From: Flavipsychrobacter stenotrophus
GTDB lineage: Bacteria; Bacteroidota; Bacteroidia; Chitinophagales; Chitinophagaceae
Assembly: GCF_002954265.1 (NCBI RefSeq)
Contig: NZ_PPSL01000007.1
Span: 124,001-188,000 of the forward strand
Length of the DNA stretch: 64,000 bases
Direction of reading: 5' to 3'
A program made the translations under genes and the position numbers. Each line of letters opens with the position of its first letter. Position 1 is the stretch's first letter. Under the pieces are notes generated by a model that was not told the origin of the DNA, made no database searches, and saw only the letters and a program-made list of their open reading frames with translations. Below, one piece after another: positions 34,875-43,912 of this stretch.

Positions 34875-37800
34875 ATGAACAATTACGAGTGGCTGATTGG
34901 CAGCCTGGATGCTTTTATCCGCAAATTTTACGCAAATAAGGTTTTGAGGGGAACATTGGTTTTTCTTAGCTGCCTGTTGTTTTATGTGCTTTTGGTAACT
35001 GTGGGTGAGTATTACCTGTACCTGCCCGTGGGTGTGCGTATTGGTATAGTATCTGCTTTCCTTTTATTGGGAGGTATCTCACTAGTAGCGTGGGTGATCA
35101 TACCGCTTACAAAAATGGCAAAGCTGGGCAAGGTCATCAGTCATGAGCAGGCAGCAGAGATCATAGGCAGTCATTTTACCGAGGTGAGCGATAAGCTGCT
35201 GAATATTTTACAACTGAAAAGCCAGGTGGCGAGTTCAGAAAGCCGCGAACTGGCCGAAGCCAGTATCAACCAGAAGATCAGCCAGATATCGCTCGTGCCT
35301 ATGTCATCGGCTATCGATCTGTCAAAGAATAAAAAATACCTGCCGTTTTTATTACCACTTTTGCTCGTTGGTATTTTCCTGCTGGTAGCAGCCCCCAATG
35401 TTTTTACCGAGGCGTCTACCCGCTTGTTGCAACCAACAAAGGCATTTGAAAAACCTGCACCGTTCCAGTTCATTATCAAGAATACCAACCTTACTGCCAC
35501 CCGCAATACAGACTTTATCCTTACTGTTGAAATGAAGGGGAATACCCTGCCGGCAGAGGCATCGGTAGAAATAGGCAGTGAACGTGTGCAGATGCAGCCG
35601 CTGGAAAATCATACTTTTCAGTACACCTTTAAGAATCCTACGGCTGCTGTAAAATTCAGAATATTTGCCGCAGGCTTTTACTCTAATGAATTTACGCTGA
35701 AGGTTGCTCAGCGCCCTGTTCTGAAATCATTCAAAGTAGACATCAACTACCCTGCGTACATCGGCAAGAAAAACGAAGTACGCAGTAGCCTTGGCGATAT
35801 GGTATTGCCGGTGGGGACTACCGTTACGTGGGCATTGTTTACAGAACATACCGATGCTGCAAGTATCCGCTTTGGCGAAGCAGGCACCCCGGTGGTACTC
35901 AACAGCACCGAAGATATGTATGGCTTCAAGTATCGTTTCATGGCCGACACCGCCTACACCATTACCCTGCGCAATAACCAGAGTGTGGTAGCCGATAGCT
36001 ACCGCTACCAGGTGCAGGTGATCCCCGACCAATATCCTGTGATACAAACACAGCAGGTGCGCGATACTATTACAGGCAAGCAAATACTGATTACAGGTAC
36101 CGCAGGCGATGATTATGCAATAACACGCGCTACATTTAACTACGAGATCACTGCCGACAAAAAGAGCCTGATCAAAAAAAGCCTGCCGTTAAAGATCAGC
36201 CAGGGCGCACTTACTTCTTTTGAACAATATTTTGATGTCAACTCGCTTAACCTGCAACCGGGTCACAAGGTTACTTACTTCATAGAAGCATGGGACAATG
36301 ATGGTGTGCACGGCAATAAATCTACCCGAAGCGAGGTAATGAGCTACCAGGCATTTGATGCCAAACAGCTCGATTCTGCTATCAACGAAAACTCTAAAGC
36401 GATCAGATCCGGCCTGAGCAAAAGTGCACAGGAAACGAAGCAGATGCAGAGCGACTATAAGGACATGCAGAGCAAGATGCTGCAAAGCGACAAGATGGAC
36501 TGGGAGCAGCAGCAAGACCTGCAGGAGATGCTGAAGAAGCAGGAGAACCTGAAGACCCAGCTGGAAAATGTAAAGCAGAAATTTGATGAGCAGATACAGC
36601 AGAGCGAGCAAAAGAAATATAGCGATGAGGTAAAGGAAAAGCAGAAAGCACTGCAGGAGCAGATGAACAACCTGCTGAACAAAGAACTGCAGGAGCAACT
36701 AAAGAAGCTGCAGGAGATGATGCAGAAGCTGAATAAAGATCAGGCAGTAGATGCTATGAAGCAGATGCAGCAGGAGAACAAACTCTTCAACATGGACATG
36801 CAGCGTATGCAGGAGCTTATGGCCAAGCTGGAGCAGCAGATGAAGATTGAAGACATGGCCAACAAGGTGGATGAGCTTGCGAAGAAGGAAGACGCGCTGA
36901 GCAAAGAAACTGATGCATCGAAAAAGGAGACCGACCAACTGAAGAAGGACCAGGAAGACCTGAAAAAGGAACTGGAAAAGACGATGAAGGAGGACATGAA
37001 AGAGATAGAGAAGCTGGCAGAAAAAACAAAAAAGGAAGAGGGACTGAATGATGCCGAGAAGAAGGCAGAGGACGCTAAGAAAGATATGGAACAGAGTGAG
37101 CAGGAACTGGATAAAAAGGACAATAAGAAAGCCGGAAAATCTCAGAAAAGTGCCGCTAAGAAATTACAGGATATGGCGCAGGCCATGCGCAAAGGTGCCG
37201 AAAGCATGGACGCCGAACAGCTGGATATAGACATACGTGCGGTAAGGCAATTGCTAAGCAACCTTATCCGCTTGTCGTTCGATCAGGAAGCCTTGATGAA
37301 TGATGTGAAACGCACATCAACAGCAAGCCAGGCATATGTAGAGAACCAGGAAGAGCAACACAGACTGCTGCGCAACTCTATGATGATAAAGGACAGCCTT
37401 TTTGCACTGAGCAAGCGCAATGATAAGCTACCCGCACTCATTAACAAGAACACTACCGATCTGGAACATTACATGCAACTATCGGTAGATGCACTGGAGA
37501 ACAGGAATGTAGGCGGTGCGCTTATGAACCAGCAATATGTGATGACCAAGACCAATGATCTGGCATTGATGCTGAATGAAATGTTGTCGAACCTCATGCA
37601 GCAGCAAGACCAGGAAGGTGGCGAAGGCAAATGCATGAAGCCCGGAGGCAAGAAACCAAAGCCCGGCCCCGGTGACCAGATGAAAGACATTATCACCGAA
37701 CAGGAAAAGCTGGGCAATGCCATGCAACAGATGCAGCGTAGCCAGGCCAACAAGCCGGGCAAGAAACCGGGTGAAAAACCAGGCGATAAACCGGGCGACA

Positions 37801-38369
37801 AACCAGGACAGAAACCGGGTGATAAACCGGGACAGGGACAAGGCAACAAACCCGGCGGCAAGCAACCCGGACAGCAAGGCAGCGACGGACAAGGTGGTGG
37901 CGGCAGTGGAAGCGGCGATAGCGATAATGAAAATGGCGACCCTGAACAGCTGGCAAGACTTGCGGAACAACAAGCGCAGATACGCCGTAAGATACAGGAA
38001 CTAAGCAGCCTGTTGAACAGTAAAGGCCAGAACGGCAACAGCAAAACATTGCGTGAACTGGAGCAGAAGATGGACAAGAACGAAACTGACATTGTAAACC
38101 GCAGGCTCACCGCCGAAATGATACAACGACAGCGCGAGATATTGACACGCCTGCTGGAGGTAGACAAAGCTGTTCGCGAACAGGAGCAGGATGATAAACG
38201 CAGCTCTGAAAGCGCAAAGGAGATAAGCCGCCCTATTCCGCCTATGCTGCAAAAGTATCGTACCGATCAGAAACAACTGCTGGATCTTTACAAGACAGTT
38301 CCCCCGCAACTGAAACCATACTATAAGAATATGGTGGAGAACTATTTCCACATTATTGGCAATAAGTAA
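34875..38369 (+). CDS. DUF4175 family membrane protein with long coiled coil
   Basis: 1164 aa. Two N-terminal transmembrane helices (about 25-50, 57-80) and a third near 155-178 are followed by an extracytoplasmic beta-rich part (about 180-480) and a very long Gln/Lys/Glu/Met-rich coiled coil (about 500-790). Residues about 960-1000 are a low-complexity KPGDKPG/KPGQKPG stretch, then Gly/Ser-rich linker and a final helical segment (LEQKMDKNETDIVNRRLTAEM). This order matches Bacteroidota DUF4175 proteins, whose function is unknown. The anchor and coiled coil suggest a periplasm-spanning or scaffold role. It is followed by a palindromic terminator. Confidence 0.85.
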   Translation: MNNYEWLIGSLDAFIRKFYANKVLRGTLVFLSCLLFYVLLVTVGEYYLYLPVGVRIGIVSAFLLLGGISLVAWVIIPLTKMAKLGKVISHEQAAEIIGSHFTEVSDKLLNILQLKSQVASSESRELAEASINQKISQISLVPMSSAIDLSKNKKYLPFLLPLLLVGIFLLVAAPNVFTEASTRLLQPTKAFEKPAPFQFIIKNTNLTATRNTDFILTVEMKGNTLPAEASVEIGSERVQMQPLENHTFQYTFKNPTAAVKFRIFAAGFYSNEFTLKVAQRPVLKSFKVDINYPAYIGKKNEVRSSLGDMVLPVGTTVTWALFTEHTDAASIRFGEAGTPVVLNSTEDMYGFKYRFMADTAYTITLRNNQSVVADSYRYQVQVIPDQYPVIQTQQVRDTITGKQILITGTAGDDYAITRATFNYEITADKKSLIKKSLPLKISQGALTSFEQYFDVNSLNLQPGHKVTYFIEAWDNDGVHGNKSTRSEVMSYQAFDAKQLDSAINENSKAIRSGLSKSAQETKQMQSDYKDMQSKMLQSDKMDWEQQQDLQEMLKKQENLKTQLENVKQKFDEQIQQSEQKKYSDEVKEKQKALQEQMNNLLNKELQEQLKKLQEMMQKLNKDQAVDAMKQMQQENKLFNMDMQRMQELMAKLEQQMKIEDMANKVDELAKKEDALSKETDASKKETDQLKKDQEDLKKELEKTMKEDMKEIEKLAEKTKKEEGLNDAEKKAEDAKKDMEQSEQELDKKDNKKAGKSQKSAAKKLQDMAQAMRKGAESMDAEQLDIDIRAVRQLLSNLIRLSFDQEALMNDVKRTSTASQAYVENQEEQHRLLRNSMMIKDSLFALSKRNDKLPALINKNTTDLEHYMQLSVDALENRNVGGALMNQQYVMTKTNDLALMLNEMLSNLMQQQDQEGGEGKCMKPGGKKPKPGPGDQMKDIITEQEKLGNAMQQMQRSQANKPGKKPGEKPGDKPGDKPGQKPGDKPGQGQGNKPGGKQPGQQGSDGQGGGGSGSGDSDNENGDPEQLARLAEQQAQIRRKIQELSSLLNSKGQNGNSKTLRELEQKMDKNETDIVNRRLTAEMIQRQREILTRLLEVDKAVREQEQDDKRSSESAKEISRPIPPMLQKYRTDQKQLLDLYKTVPPQLKPYYKNMVENYFHIIGNK

Positions 38370-38728
38370 GATACACTCAAGAAAATGATAGTAAATGGCC
38401 CCGATCGGGGCCATTTACTAAATAAATTTTTTCTACAAACCATCTCCATGCTTTTTGCTATTCTTTCACTTCTGCCTAAAAGCATTTTATTAACTTTTAA
38501 TTAAAATACATACAAAACGTTAAAGAAATCAACACTATACGCTATATATGCAATAACCGGAACTAAGCATCGTTATATTAGTAATTAATATCCTGTAGAA
38601 ATTTCTCGACTGATTAGAATTGGCTTGATTTTTGAGCTATTAAATTCGGGTAATGAAACATTTGAAATTCAGCGAATATTGGTTACCTTTCATATAAATT
38701 AGTTCTTAACCGTTTAAAAGCAAAGCGT
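38370..38728. other. 359-bp intergenic region
   Basis: It contains the palindromic terminator at its start and then about 300 bases of AT-rich sequence leading to the small membrane protein gene. I see no exact TAnnTTTG box close to 38729 and no ORF or RNA family. Confidence 0.5.
38389..38420. terminator. 32-bp perfect palindromic terminator
   Basis: TAGTAAATGGCCCCGA joined directly to its reverse complement, 20 bases past the DUF4175 stop, followed by AATAAATTTTTTC. The RNA would form a stem closing a GAUC loop. Confidence 0.75.
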
Positions 38729-39193
38729 ATGTTTTTTACACGTTCCTTTTCCTACCAATCTTCACTTACAAGAGAAGACCTTAAACGTCGCCTTATCGGC
38801 AAACATGTTAAGATCCACAACCTGGACTTCGAGGTAATGGAAGACGAAGAAGCACTAAGCATCATTCCTCATGCCGAACAGGAAGAATCCATTAAAACGC
38901 TGCCAATTACATGGGTTCGGTTCAATGAGAATGGCGGCAAAACTAATGTTATGATCAAGTCAGAAATGCGCAAATTTGATCAGGGCGTGCCGCAGTTGGT
39001 AATGATTGCCTGCGCTATTATTTTTATTGTAACCGGAGTATTGTACTACGCCAATGAGATGCTGTTTACCTACATCCTTGGCGGGCTGGGCCTGGCTATC
39101 TTCATCACCTTCTGGGTGCGTATGCAGAATGGCTACTTCGACTATGTGCGCAAAGTACGTACTTATGTAAAAAGCAAGGAAGCTATGGCATAA
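38729..39193 (+). CDS. Small two-TM membrane protein, function unknown
   Basis: 154 aa. The N-terminal cytoplasmic-looking part (1-90) has charged segments (TREDLKRRLIGKHVKIHNLDFEV) and no known domain. Two adjacent hydrophobic helices (about 91-112, 116-135) form a hairpin, and a basic tail ends the protein. I do not recognise the family. It is transcribed alone, with a 359-base upstream gap and the convergent thioredoxin-like genes downstream. Confidence 0.75.
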   Translation: MFFTRSFSYQSSLTREDLKRRLIGKHVKIHNLDFEVMEDEEALSIIPHAEQEESIKTLPITWVRFNENGGKTNVMIKSEMRKFDQGVPQLVMIACAIIFIVTGVLYYANEMLFTYILGGLGLAIFITFWVRMQNGYFDYVRKVRTYVKSKEAMA

Positions 39194-39236
39194 AAAATAC
39201 CCTCCATCCTTATAAAAATATTACCCTGGTGCGGCA

Positions 39237-39770
39237 TCATTGTATATACTGCATCAGGGTATCCATCGAAACGCCACCAGAGTACGTTTTGATCAGTCTT
39301 CTATCGCTGTTATAAATATTGATCTGGGGTAATGTCTGGTATAGAAAAGTATTCTTTATAAAGCCCCCGCTATCCACTCCCACCTTTATAACTTCCGGAT
39401 GCTCGTTTAAGCGAAAAGACCTGATAAAATTGGGCAGGTATATGCCCATCTCCGGCACTACCATCATCACCAGTTTAGATTGCTTAAATACACCTATATT
39501 CTTCACCAGCAGTTCCGCCTGATCTTCACAATGACCACATTGCGGATTGAATAGCATCACCAGCAGGTTGGCGCCATTATCTACACTCTTATGGGTAAGC
39601 ACCTTTGCATTACTATCAACAGACACCACACGCATTAAGGGCATAGGTGAGCCTACATGCTCATAGTCTACTACACGCGCAGCTGTATTGTTAGGCACAC
39701 TACCCTTCTGTTGCGCATGCGTATAGTACTGGCACAAAACAAGAGCTATAGCCAGTAATTTACGATGCAT
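39237..39770 (-). CDS. Secreted thioredoxin-fold protein, paralog A
   Basis: 177 aa with signal peptide (1-19, ending THAQ). A redox motif C78-GH-C81 lies in LLVMLFNPQCGHCEDQ, and LPQINIY near residue 150 supplies the cis-Pro of the thioredoxin fold. CGHC is the PDI-type active site. Relatives act in TlpA/ResA-type periplasmic thiol exchange, but the partner is unknown here. It starts 14 bases after paralog B and shares PMPxM, DSxxFIKNTFLYQxLPQINIY and GxVSMDTLxQ(Y/F)IQ, so it arose by tandem duplication. The N-terminal region is 20 residues shorter than in paralog B. Confidence 0.85.
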   Translation of the reverse strand: MHRKLLAIALVLCQYYTHAQQKGSVPNNTAARVVDYEHVGSPMPLMRVVSVDSNAKVLTHKSVDNGANLLVMLFNPQCGHCEDQAELLVKNIGVFKQSKLVMMVVPEMGIYLPNFIRSFRLNEHPEVIKVGVDSGGFIKNTFLYQTLPQINIYNSDRRLIKTYSGGVSMDTLMQYIQ

Positions 39771-39784
39771 GCGAGGGTTATTGA

Positions 39785-40381
39785 TTATTGTATGAACTGT
39801 GCAAGGGTATCCATAGATACATTACCCGTGTACGTCTTCAGCAGCTTGCGGTCGGCACTATAGATATTGATCTGCGGCAAGGCCTGGTAAAGGAATGTGT
39901 TTTTAATAAAGTCTGCGCTATCCACACCCAAGGTAATAACATCGGGATATTGGGCAATGTGGTGATTGGTAGCAAACGCCGGCAGGTAACTCTTCATTCC
40001 CAGATTGGCCATAAGCACCAGCTTAGATTTTTTGAACAGTGCAATCTCCTTAATAAATCGGTCCGTCTGGTCTTCGCAATGACCGCAGGTAGGATTGAAC
40101 ATCATAACGATAAGGTTTGCCTTATTGTCAAAATGTTGTTCGGTGTACATTTTAGTGTTGTAGGGAGACAACGTAAAGTCATCCTGCTTCTTATGTTTTC
40201 TTCCTTTTGTCTTTACAGCAGTAGCCGTATCATTTGTGAGTAACAGCATAGCAGGCATAGGAGCGCCCATAGCTTCGTAATTGATCTGCTCAACCGGTAT
40301 ACGTGCCGGGCTTTCTTTCTGCTGTCCGTAGGCTGCTGCCTGACAAAATAAAAATGCTGCTATAAGGGTATTGCGTAACAT
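39785..40381 (-). CDS. Secreted thioredoxin-fold protein, paralog B
   Basis: 198 aa; signal peptide ends AYGQ (about 20). Active site C99-GH-C102 in IVMMFNPTCGHCEDQTD, and cis-Pro in YQALPQINIY. An inserted basic stretch (KTKGRKHKKQDD, about 57-68) is missing in paralog A. It is the first gene of the pair in transcription order. Upstream on the minus strand TAAATTGC lies close to the ATG, a weak -7-like element. Both proteins probably work in the periplasm; one may reduce and the other oxidise, but nothing in the sequence decides this. Confidence 0.85.
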   Translation of the reverse strand: MLRNTLIAAFLFCQAAAYGQQKESPARIPVEQINYEAMGAPMPAMLLLTNDTATAVKTKGRKHKKQDDFTLSPYNTKMYTEQHFDNKANLIVMMFNPTCGHCEDQTDRFIKEIALFKKSKLVLMANLGMKSYLPAFATNHHIAQYPDVITLGVDSADFIKNTFLYQALPQINIYSADRKLLKTYTGNVSMDTLAQFIQ

Positions 40382-40519
40382 GGCAGCAATTTAGGAAAAT
40401 AGTATAAGATATTGGAAATCTGCCTGCTGAATTAACAATATTGGAACAGTCGCAAGTGGGGGAATCATATGCGTATCAACAATATTAAATCGTTATAACA
40501 ATATTAACATAGTAATTTA

Positions 40520-40528
40520 TACTTTTGC
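40520..40528 (+). promoter_or_regulatory. -7 box before GH3-family gene
   Basis: TACTTTTGC, an exact TAnnTTTGC match, lies 32 bases before the chosen ATG at 40561 and inside the longer open frame, which supports the downstream start. Confidence 0.6.
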
Positions 40529-40560
40529 GGTTTCACTTTTCAAGTACAATTACAGCATCA

Positions 40561-42102
40561 ATGGCAATATTAGGTAATCTGATAGCTCGCTCATTACAAC
40601 TACGTAAAAAGTTCAATCTGCCGGTAGCTAGTCCTGAAACCTACCAAAAATATACCTTACGCCAACTCCTGGACAGGGGACAATATACATTATTCGGCAA
40701 GCACTATGGCTTTGGCAGCATGCTGAGCAAGGAAATAGACCTGGCTACCAAATTCAGAACTACAGTGCCTGTGCATACCTATGACGATATGTACAACCAA
40801 TGGTGGCATCTATGCCAGGAGGGAAAGGAAAATGTGTGCTGGCCGGGTAAGGTCAAATACTTCGCATTAAGTTCAGGCACATCAGAATCTGCAAGCAAGC
40901 ATATACCTGTTACGCAGGATATGATCAAATCTATAAAGAAAGTTGGTTTCAAGCAGTTGTATAGCATGGCCAACTATAAGATACCACCGGTGGCCTTTGA
41001 AAAAGGGATACTGATGCTGGGCGGTACTACCTCATTATTTGAAAAAGGCGAATACTACGAAGGGGATATGAGCGGCATAAGTGCCAAGAATATGCCTAAA
41101 TGGATGAGCAGCCTGCTGTACAAGCCGGGACAAAAGATATCAAAGCGCACCAAATGGGAAGACCGCATACGCCTGATAGTGCTTAATGCAAAGAACTGGG
41201 ATGTGGGTATTGTATGTGGTGTACCTGCATGGGTGCAGATAGTGCTGGAGCGTGTTATCAAGCATCATGGAGTAAAAGATATTCATGAGATATGGCCTAA
41301 CCTGAGCGTATATATACACGGTGGCGTGGCTATGGATCCTTATCGTGAGAGCTTTAAAAGGATACTGGGCAAGAAGATGACCTATATAGAAACCTATATG
41401 GCATCTGAAGGTTCATTTGGATTCCAGGCAAGGCCGGGCGGTGGTATAAAGCTGGTACTGAATGCGGGTATCTTCTTTGAGTTCATCCCTTTTACCAGCG
41501 ATCATTTTGATGAAGATGGCAACATAAAGCCCAACCCTAAAACCTTTATGGTGCACGAGGTGAAGCAGGATGTGGAATATGCGGTCTTATTAAGTACCTG
41601 CTCAGGCGCATGGCGCTACCTGATAGGTGATGTAATAAAGTTCACCGATGCTAAGGAATATGAGATAGCCATTGTAGGCCGCACCAAGCAGTTCCTCAGC
41701 ATGTGTGGCGAGCACCTTTCTGTAGACAATATGAACAGGGCTATAGAAACCGTATCTACTCACCTGGGCATTACTATCCGCGAGTTTACTGTTGCGGGTT
41801 TCCCCGAAGACAACCGTTTCGCGCATAAGTGGTACCTGGGTTGTGATGATGCCAATGCTAATCCTGAGCAGATAAAGACACTAATAGACGAAGCACTCTG
41901 CAAGCTGAACGATGACTACGAAGTAGAGCGCACATCGGCGCTGAAGGAGATATACGTGGAGATACTCCCGAGCAAAACCTTCATCGACTATCTCCGCTTT
42001 AAGGGCAAGTATGGTGCAATGAATAAGTTCCCAAGGGTATTGAAAGGTAAACAGCTGGACGACTGGACAGCTTACCTGGAGAAGAGTAAGGTGATTGGGT
42101 AA
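40561..42102 (+). CDS. GH3 auxin-responsive promoter family protein
   Basis: The 513-aa protein belongs to the GH3 branch of the ANL (adenylate-forming) enzymes, which join acyl acids to amino acids via an acyl-AMP. Visible family features: a phosphate-binding ALSSGTSESASKHIPVT (about 102), VYIHGGVAMDPYRESF, YMASEGSFGFQ, and the YRYLIGDVIKF-like segment WRYLIGDVIKFTD with the hinge and GRTKQFLSMCGEHLS. The ATG at 40561 is chosen because a promoter box lies just upstream. Bacterial GH3 proteins are common in Bacteroidota but their substrates are unknown. It is monocistronic, ending at a terminator shared with surE. Confidence 0.9.
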   Translation: MAILGNLIARSLQLRKKFNLPVASPETYQKYTLRQLLDRGQYTLFGKHYGFGSMLSKEIDLATKFRTTVPVHTYDDMYNQWWHLCQEGKENVCWPGKVKYFALSSGTSESASKHIPVTQDMIKSIKKVGFKQLYSMANYKIPPVAFEKGILMLGGTTSLFEKGEYYEGDMSGISAKNMPKWMSSLLYKPGQKISKRTKWEDRIRLIVLNAKNWDVGIVCGVPAWVQIVLERVIKHHGVKDIHEIWPNLSVYIHGGVAMDPYRESFKRILGKKMTYIETYMASEGSFGFQARPGGGIKLVLNAGIFFEFIPFTSDHFDEDGNIKPNPKTFMVHEVKQDVEYAVLLSTCSGAWRYLIGDVIKFTDAKEYEIAIVGRTKQFLSMCGEHLSVDNMNRAIETVSTHLGITIREFTVAGFPEDNRFAHKWYLGCDDANANPEQIKTLIDEALCKLNDDYEVERTSALKEIYVEILPSKTFIDYLRFKGKYGAMNKFPRVLKGKQLDDWTAYLEKSKVIG

Positions 42103-42124
42103 GAAGATAAAAGATCTAGAAATT

Positions 42125-42157
42125 AGATATGGCACACATTTAAAGTGTGCCATATCT
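42125..42157. terminator. Bidirectional terminator between GH3 gene and surE
   Basis: A 13-bp perfect stem (AGATATGGCACAC with its complement) and the loop ATTTAAA, between convergent genes. It lies two bases from the surE stop and 22 from the GH3 stop. Confidence 0.75.
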
Positions 42158-42159
42158 GT

Positions 42160-42948
42160 TTATATCCCTAAACCATTATCTTTCCACTTGCCTTCCAGCA
42201 TTGTCTTAGTAGCGTAGTCGGTGAAGTCAATTTTTATGGGCACTACTGATGCATATCCGCGTTCTAGTGCTGCTACATCCGTGTCTGTACCGGTGTCCAT
42301 ATTCAGGAAACTGCCTACCATCCAGTAGTAGTCTTTGCCGCGCGGGTCTATGCGATGGTCAAAGTCTTCTTCCCATTTGGCTTTTGCCTGGCGGCATATC
42401 TTCATGCCTTTATAATCGGCAGCGGCTACTACGGGTATATTTACATTGAGTAGTGTATGCTCAGGCATAGGCTCCGCCAGCATTCGTTTTACTATGTCGC
42501 GCACCACTGTTTTTGCCAGTGTAAAATCTGCATCAAATTTGAAATCGCAAAGAGAAAAACCTATTGAAGGAATACCTTCTATGGCAGCCTCCATGGCGGC
42601 ACTCATGGTACCGGAGTAAATTACATTGATCGAATTATTAGCTCCATGATTGATACCACTCAGGCAAAGGTCGGCCTTGGTGTGGAGTATCTTGTCTTTG
42701 GCAAGTTTCACACAATCTGCAGGAGTGCCACTGCACTGCCACGATTCTACCCCATCAAACACTTCCACTTTATGTAGTCTCAACGGGCTACCTATGGTTA
42801 TGGCATGCCCCATACCGCTCTGCGGACTATCGGGCGCTACAACTATCACCTGTCCAAGGTCTTTAACCGCTTCTACCAGCGCGCGTATGCCGGGCGCGGT
42901 AATACCATCATCATTAGATATAAGAATTACGGGTTTTCTATCTGTCAT
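42160..42948 (-). CDS. surE: 5'/3'-nucleotidase SurE
   Basis: Divalent-metal-dependent nucleoside monophosphatase (survival protein E). The 262 aa start with VILISNDDGITAPGIRAL (metal ligands D13, D14), then VVAPDSPQSGMGHAIT (metal-binding Ser) and LCLSGINHGANN (metal-binding Asn), and the usual INVIYSGTMSAAMEA helix. A -7-like TACCTTCG on the minus strand ends four bases before the ATG, suggesting a very short leader. The neighbour across the divergent gap is coaX. Confidence 0.95.
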   Translation of the reverse strand: MTDRKPVILISNDDGITAPGIRALVEAVKDLGQVIVVAPDSPQSGMGHAITIGSPLRLHKVEVFDGVESWQCSGTPADCVKLAKDKILHTKADLCLSGINHGANNSINVIYSGTMSAAMEAAIEGIPSIGFSLCDFKFDADFTLAKTVVRDIVKRMLAEPMPEHTLLNVNIPVVAAADYKGMKICRQAKAKWEEDFDHRIDPRGKDYYWMVGSFLNMDTGTDTDVAALERGYASVVPIKIDFTDYATKTMLEGKWKDNGLGI

Positions 42949-43022
42949 AGCACGAAGGTAAGAATGCTACGCGAGAGCGGGAAAGAGTGTAGAAAGCGGT
43001 TTTATGTATTTGTATCTGAATA

Positions 43023-43056
43023 AGATTTGACAACTTTTTAGAAAGTTGTCAAATCT
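43023..43056. repeat. 15-bp-stem palindrome in the surE-coaX divergent gap
   Basis: AGATTTGACAACTTT pairs perfectly with AAAGTTGTCAAATCT around the loop TTAG. It lies between two divergently transcribed genes, where no terminator is needed, so I read it as a dispersed REP-like element. A degraded relative is at 46512-46544. Confidence 0.7.
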
Positions 43057-43180
43057 GTCAATGAGCACAGATTACTATATAAGAATTCATTAGCATCCAA
43101 CACCCTACAATTAAAAAACACCCATATCTACAATAAAATACGAAAAATTACTACTTTGCGGGTGCTCAAAAACAATAGCC

Positions 43181-43912
43181 ATGTCCGTAAATCTCTGCAT
43201 TGATTGGGGTAACACCAATATCAAGGCCGCAATATTTGAAAACAATTCGATCAGCAAAACATTTGTTTTGACTCATGCCAAGGCAATTGAGGAAATATCT
43301 TCGATAATAGATACGCACAAACCTGAGCGGGCTATTGTCAGCTCTGTAACGGGCGAAAGTGCTGAATTTGAGCAGGTACTGGCTTCAAAGATCAAGTCAT
43401 TCATCAAACTGGATGGTTTTACACGTACCCCTATCAATAATGCCTATGGTACACCCGAAACACTGGGGCCCGACAGGCTAGCTATGGTAGTAGGTGCCAA
43501 TGCTGCATTCCCGGACAAGAGCAACCTAGTTATTTGCCTGGGCACCTGCATTACTTACAACATGGTATTAAAGACCCGCACTTTCCGCGGTGGCTCTATA
43601 TCTCCGGGTATGCAAATGAGGCTGCATGCTATGCACCAATTCACCAATAAGCTGCCTGAAGTGAGTATAGACGGCGATGTTGTACTTATGGGCTATGATA
43701 CAGAGTCGGGCATACGCAGCGGTGCTATATATGGCGTGGCGTGCGAAATAGATGGTATGATAGCCGCATATGAGAAGACCATTACTGATTTTAACGTCAT
43801 ATTAACTGGGGGGGATGCTCCTTTCTTTGTTGACAAATTTAAAAGTCAGATATTTGCTGACCCTGATATCTTGCTGAAAGGGCTAAATGTAATTTTAAAC
43901 TATAATGTATAA
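43181..43912 (+). CDS. coaX: Type III pantothenate kinase
   Basis: Phosphorylates pantothenate, the first step of coenzyme A synthesis, in the ASKHA fold. The 243 aa show D8-WGNT (phosphate 1 motif), G96-PDR (pantothenate-binding motif) and GGSISPGMQMR. At the third motif, where type III kinases normally read DxGTxxTxD, this protein has C119-LGTCITYN, so both Asp positions appear changed (to Cys and Asn). Without an alignment I cannot say whether this is a clade variant or loss of activity. The stop overlaps the next gene's ATG by eight bases. Confidence 0.88.
   Translation: MSVNLCIDWGNTNIKAAIFENNSISKTFVLTHAKAIEEISSIIDTHKPERAIVSSVTGESAEFEQVLASKIKSFIKLDGFTRTPINNAYGTPETLGPDRLAMVVGANAAFPDKSNLVICLGTCITYNMVLKTRTFRGGSISPGMQMRLHAMHQFTNKLPEVSIDGDVVLMGYDTESGIRSGAIYGVACEIDGMIAAYEKTITDFNVILTGGDAPFFVDKFKSQIFADPDILLKGLNVILNYNV

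Noticed and set aside
37469-38167. 232-aa minus-strand open frame inside the DUF4175 gene
   Set aside because: Ser/Cys/Pro/Leu-rich composition is the reverse of the KPG and Gln/Lys-rich coding sequence; no domain or start signal.
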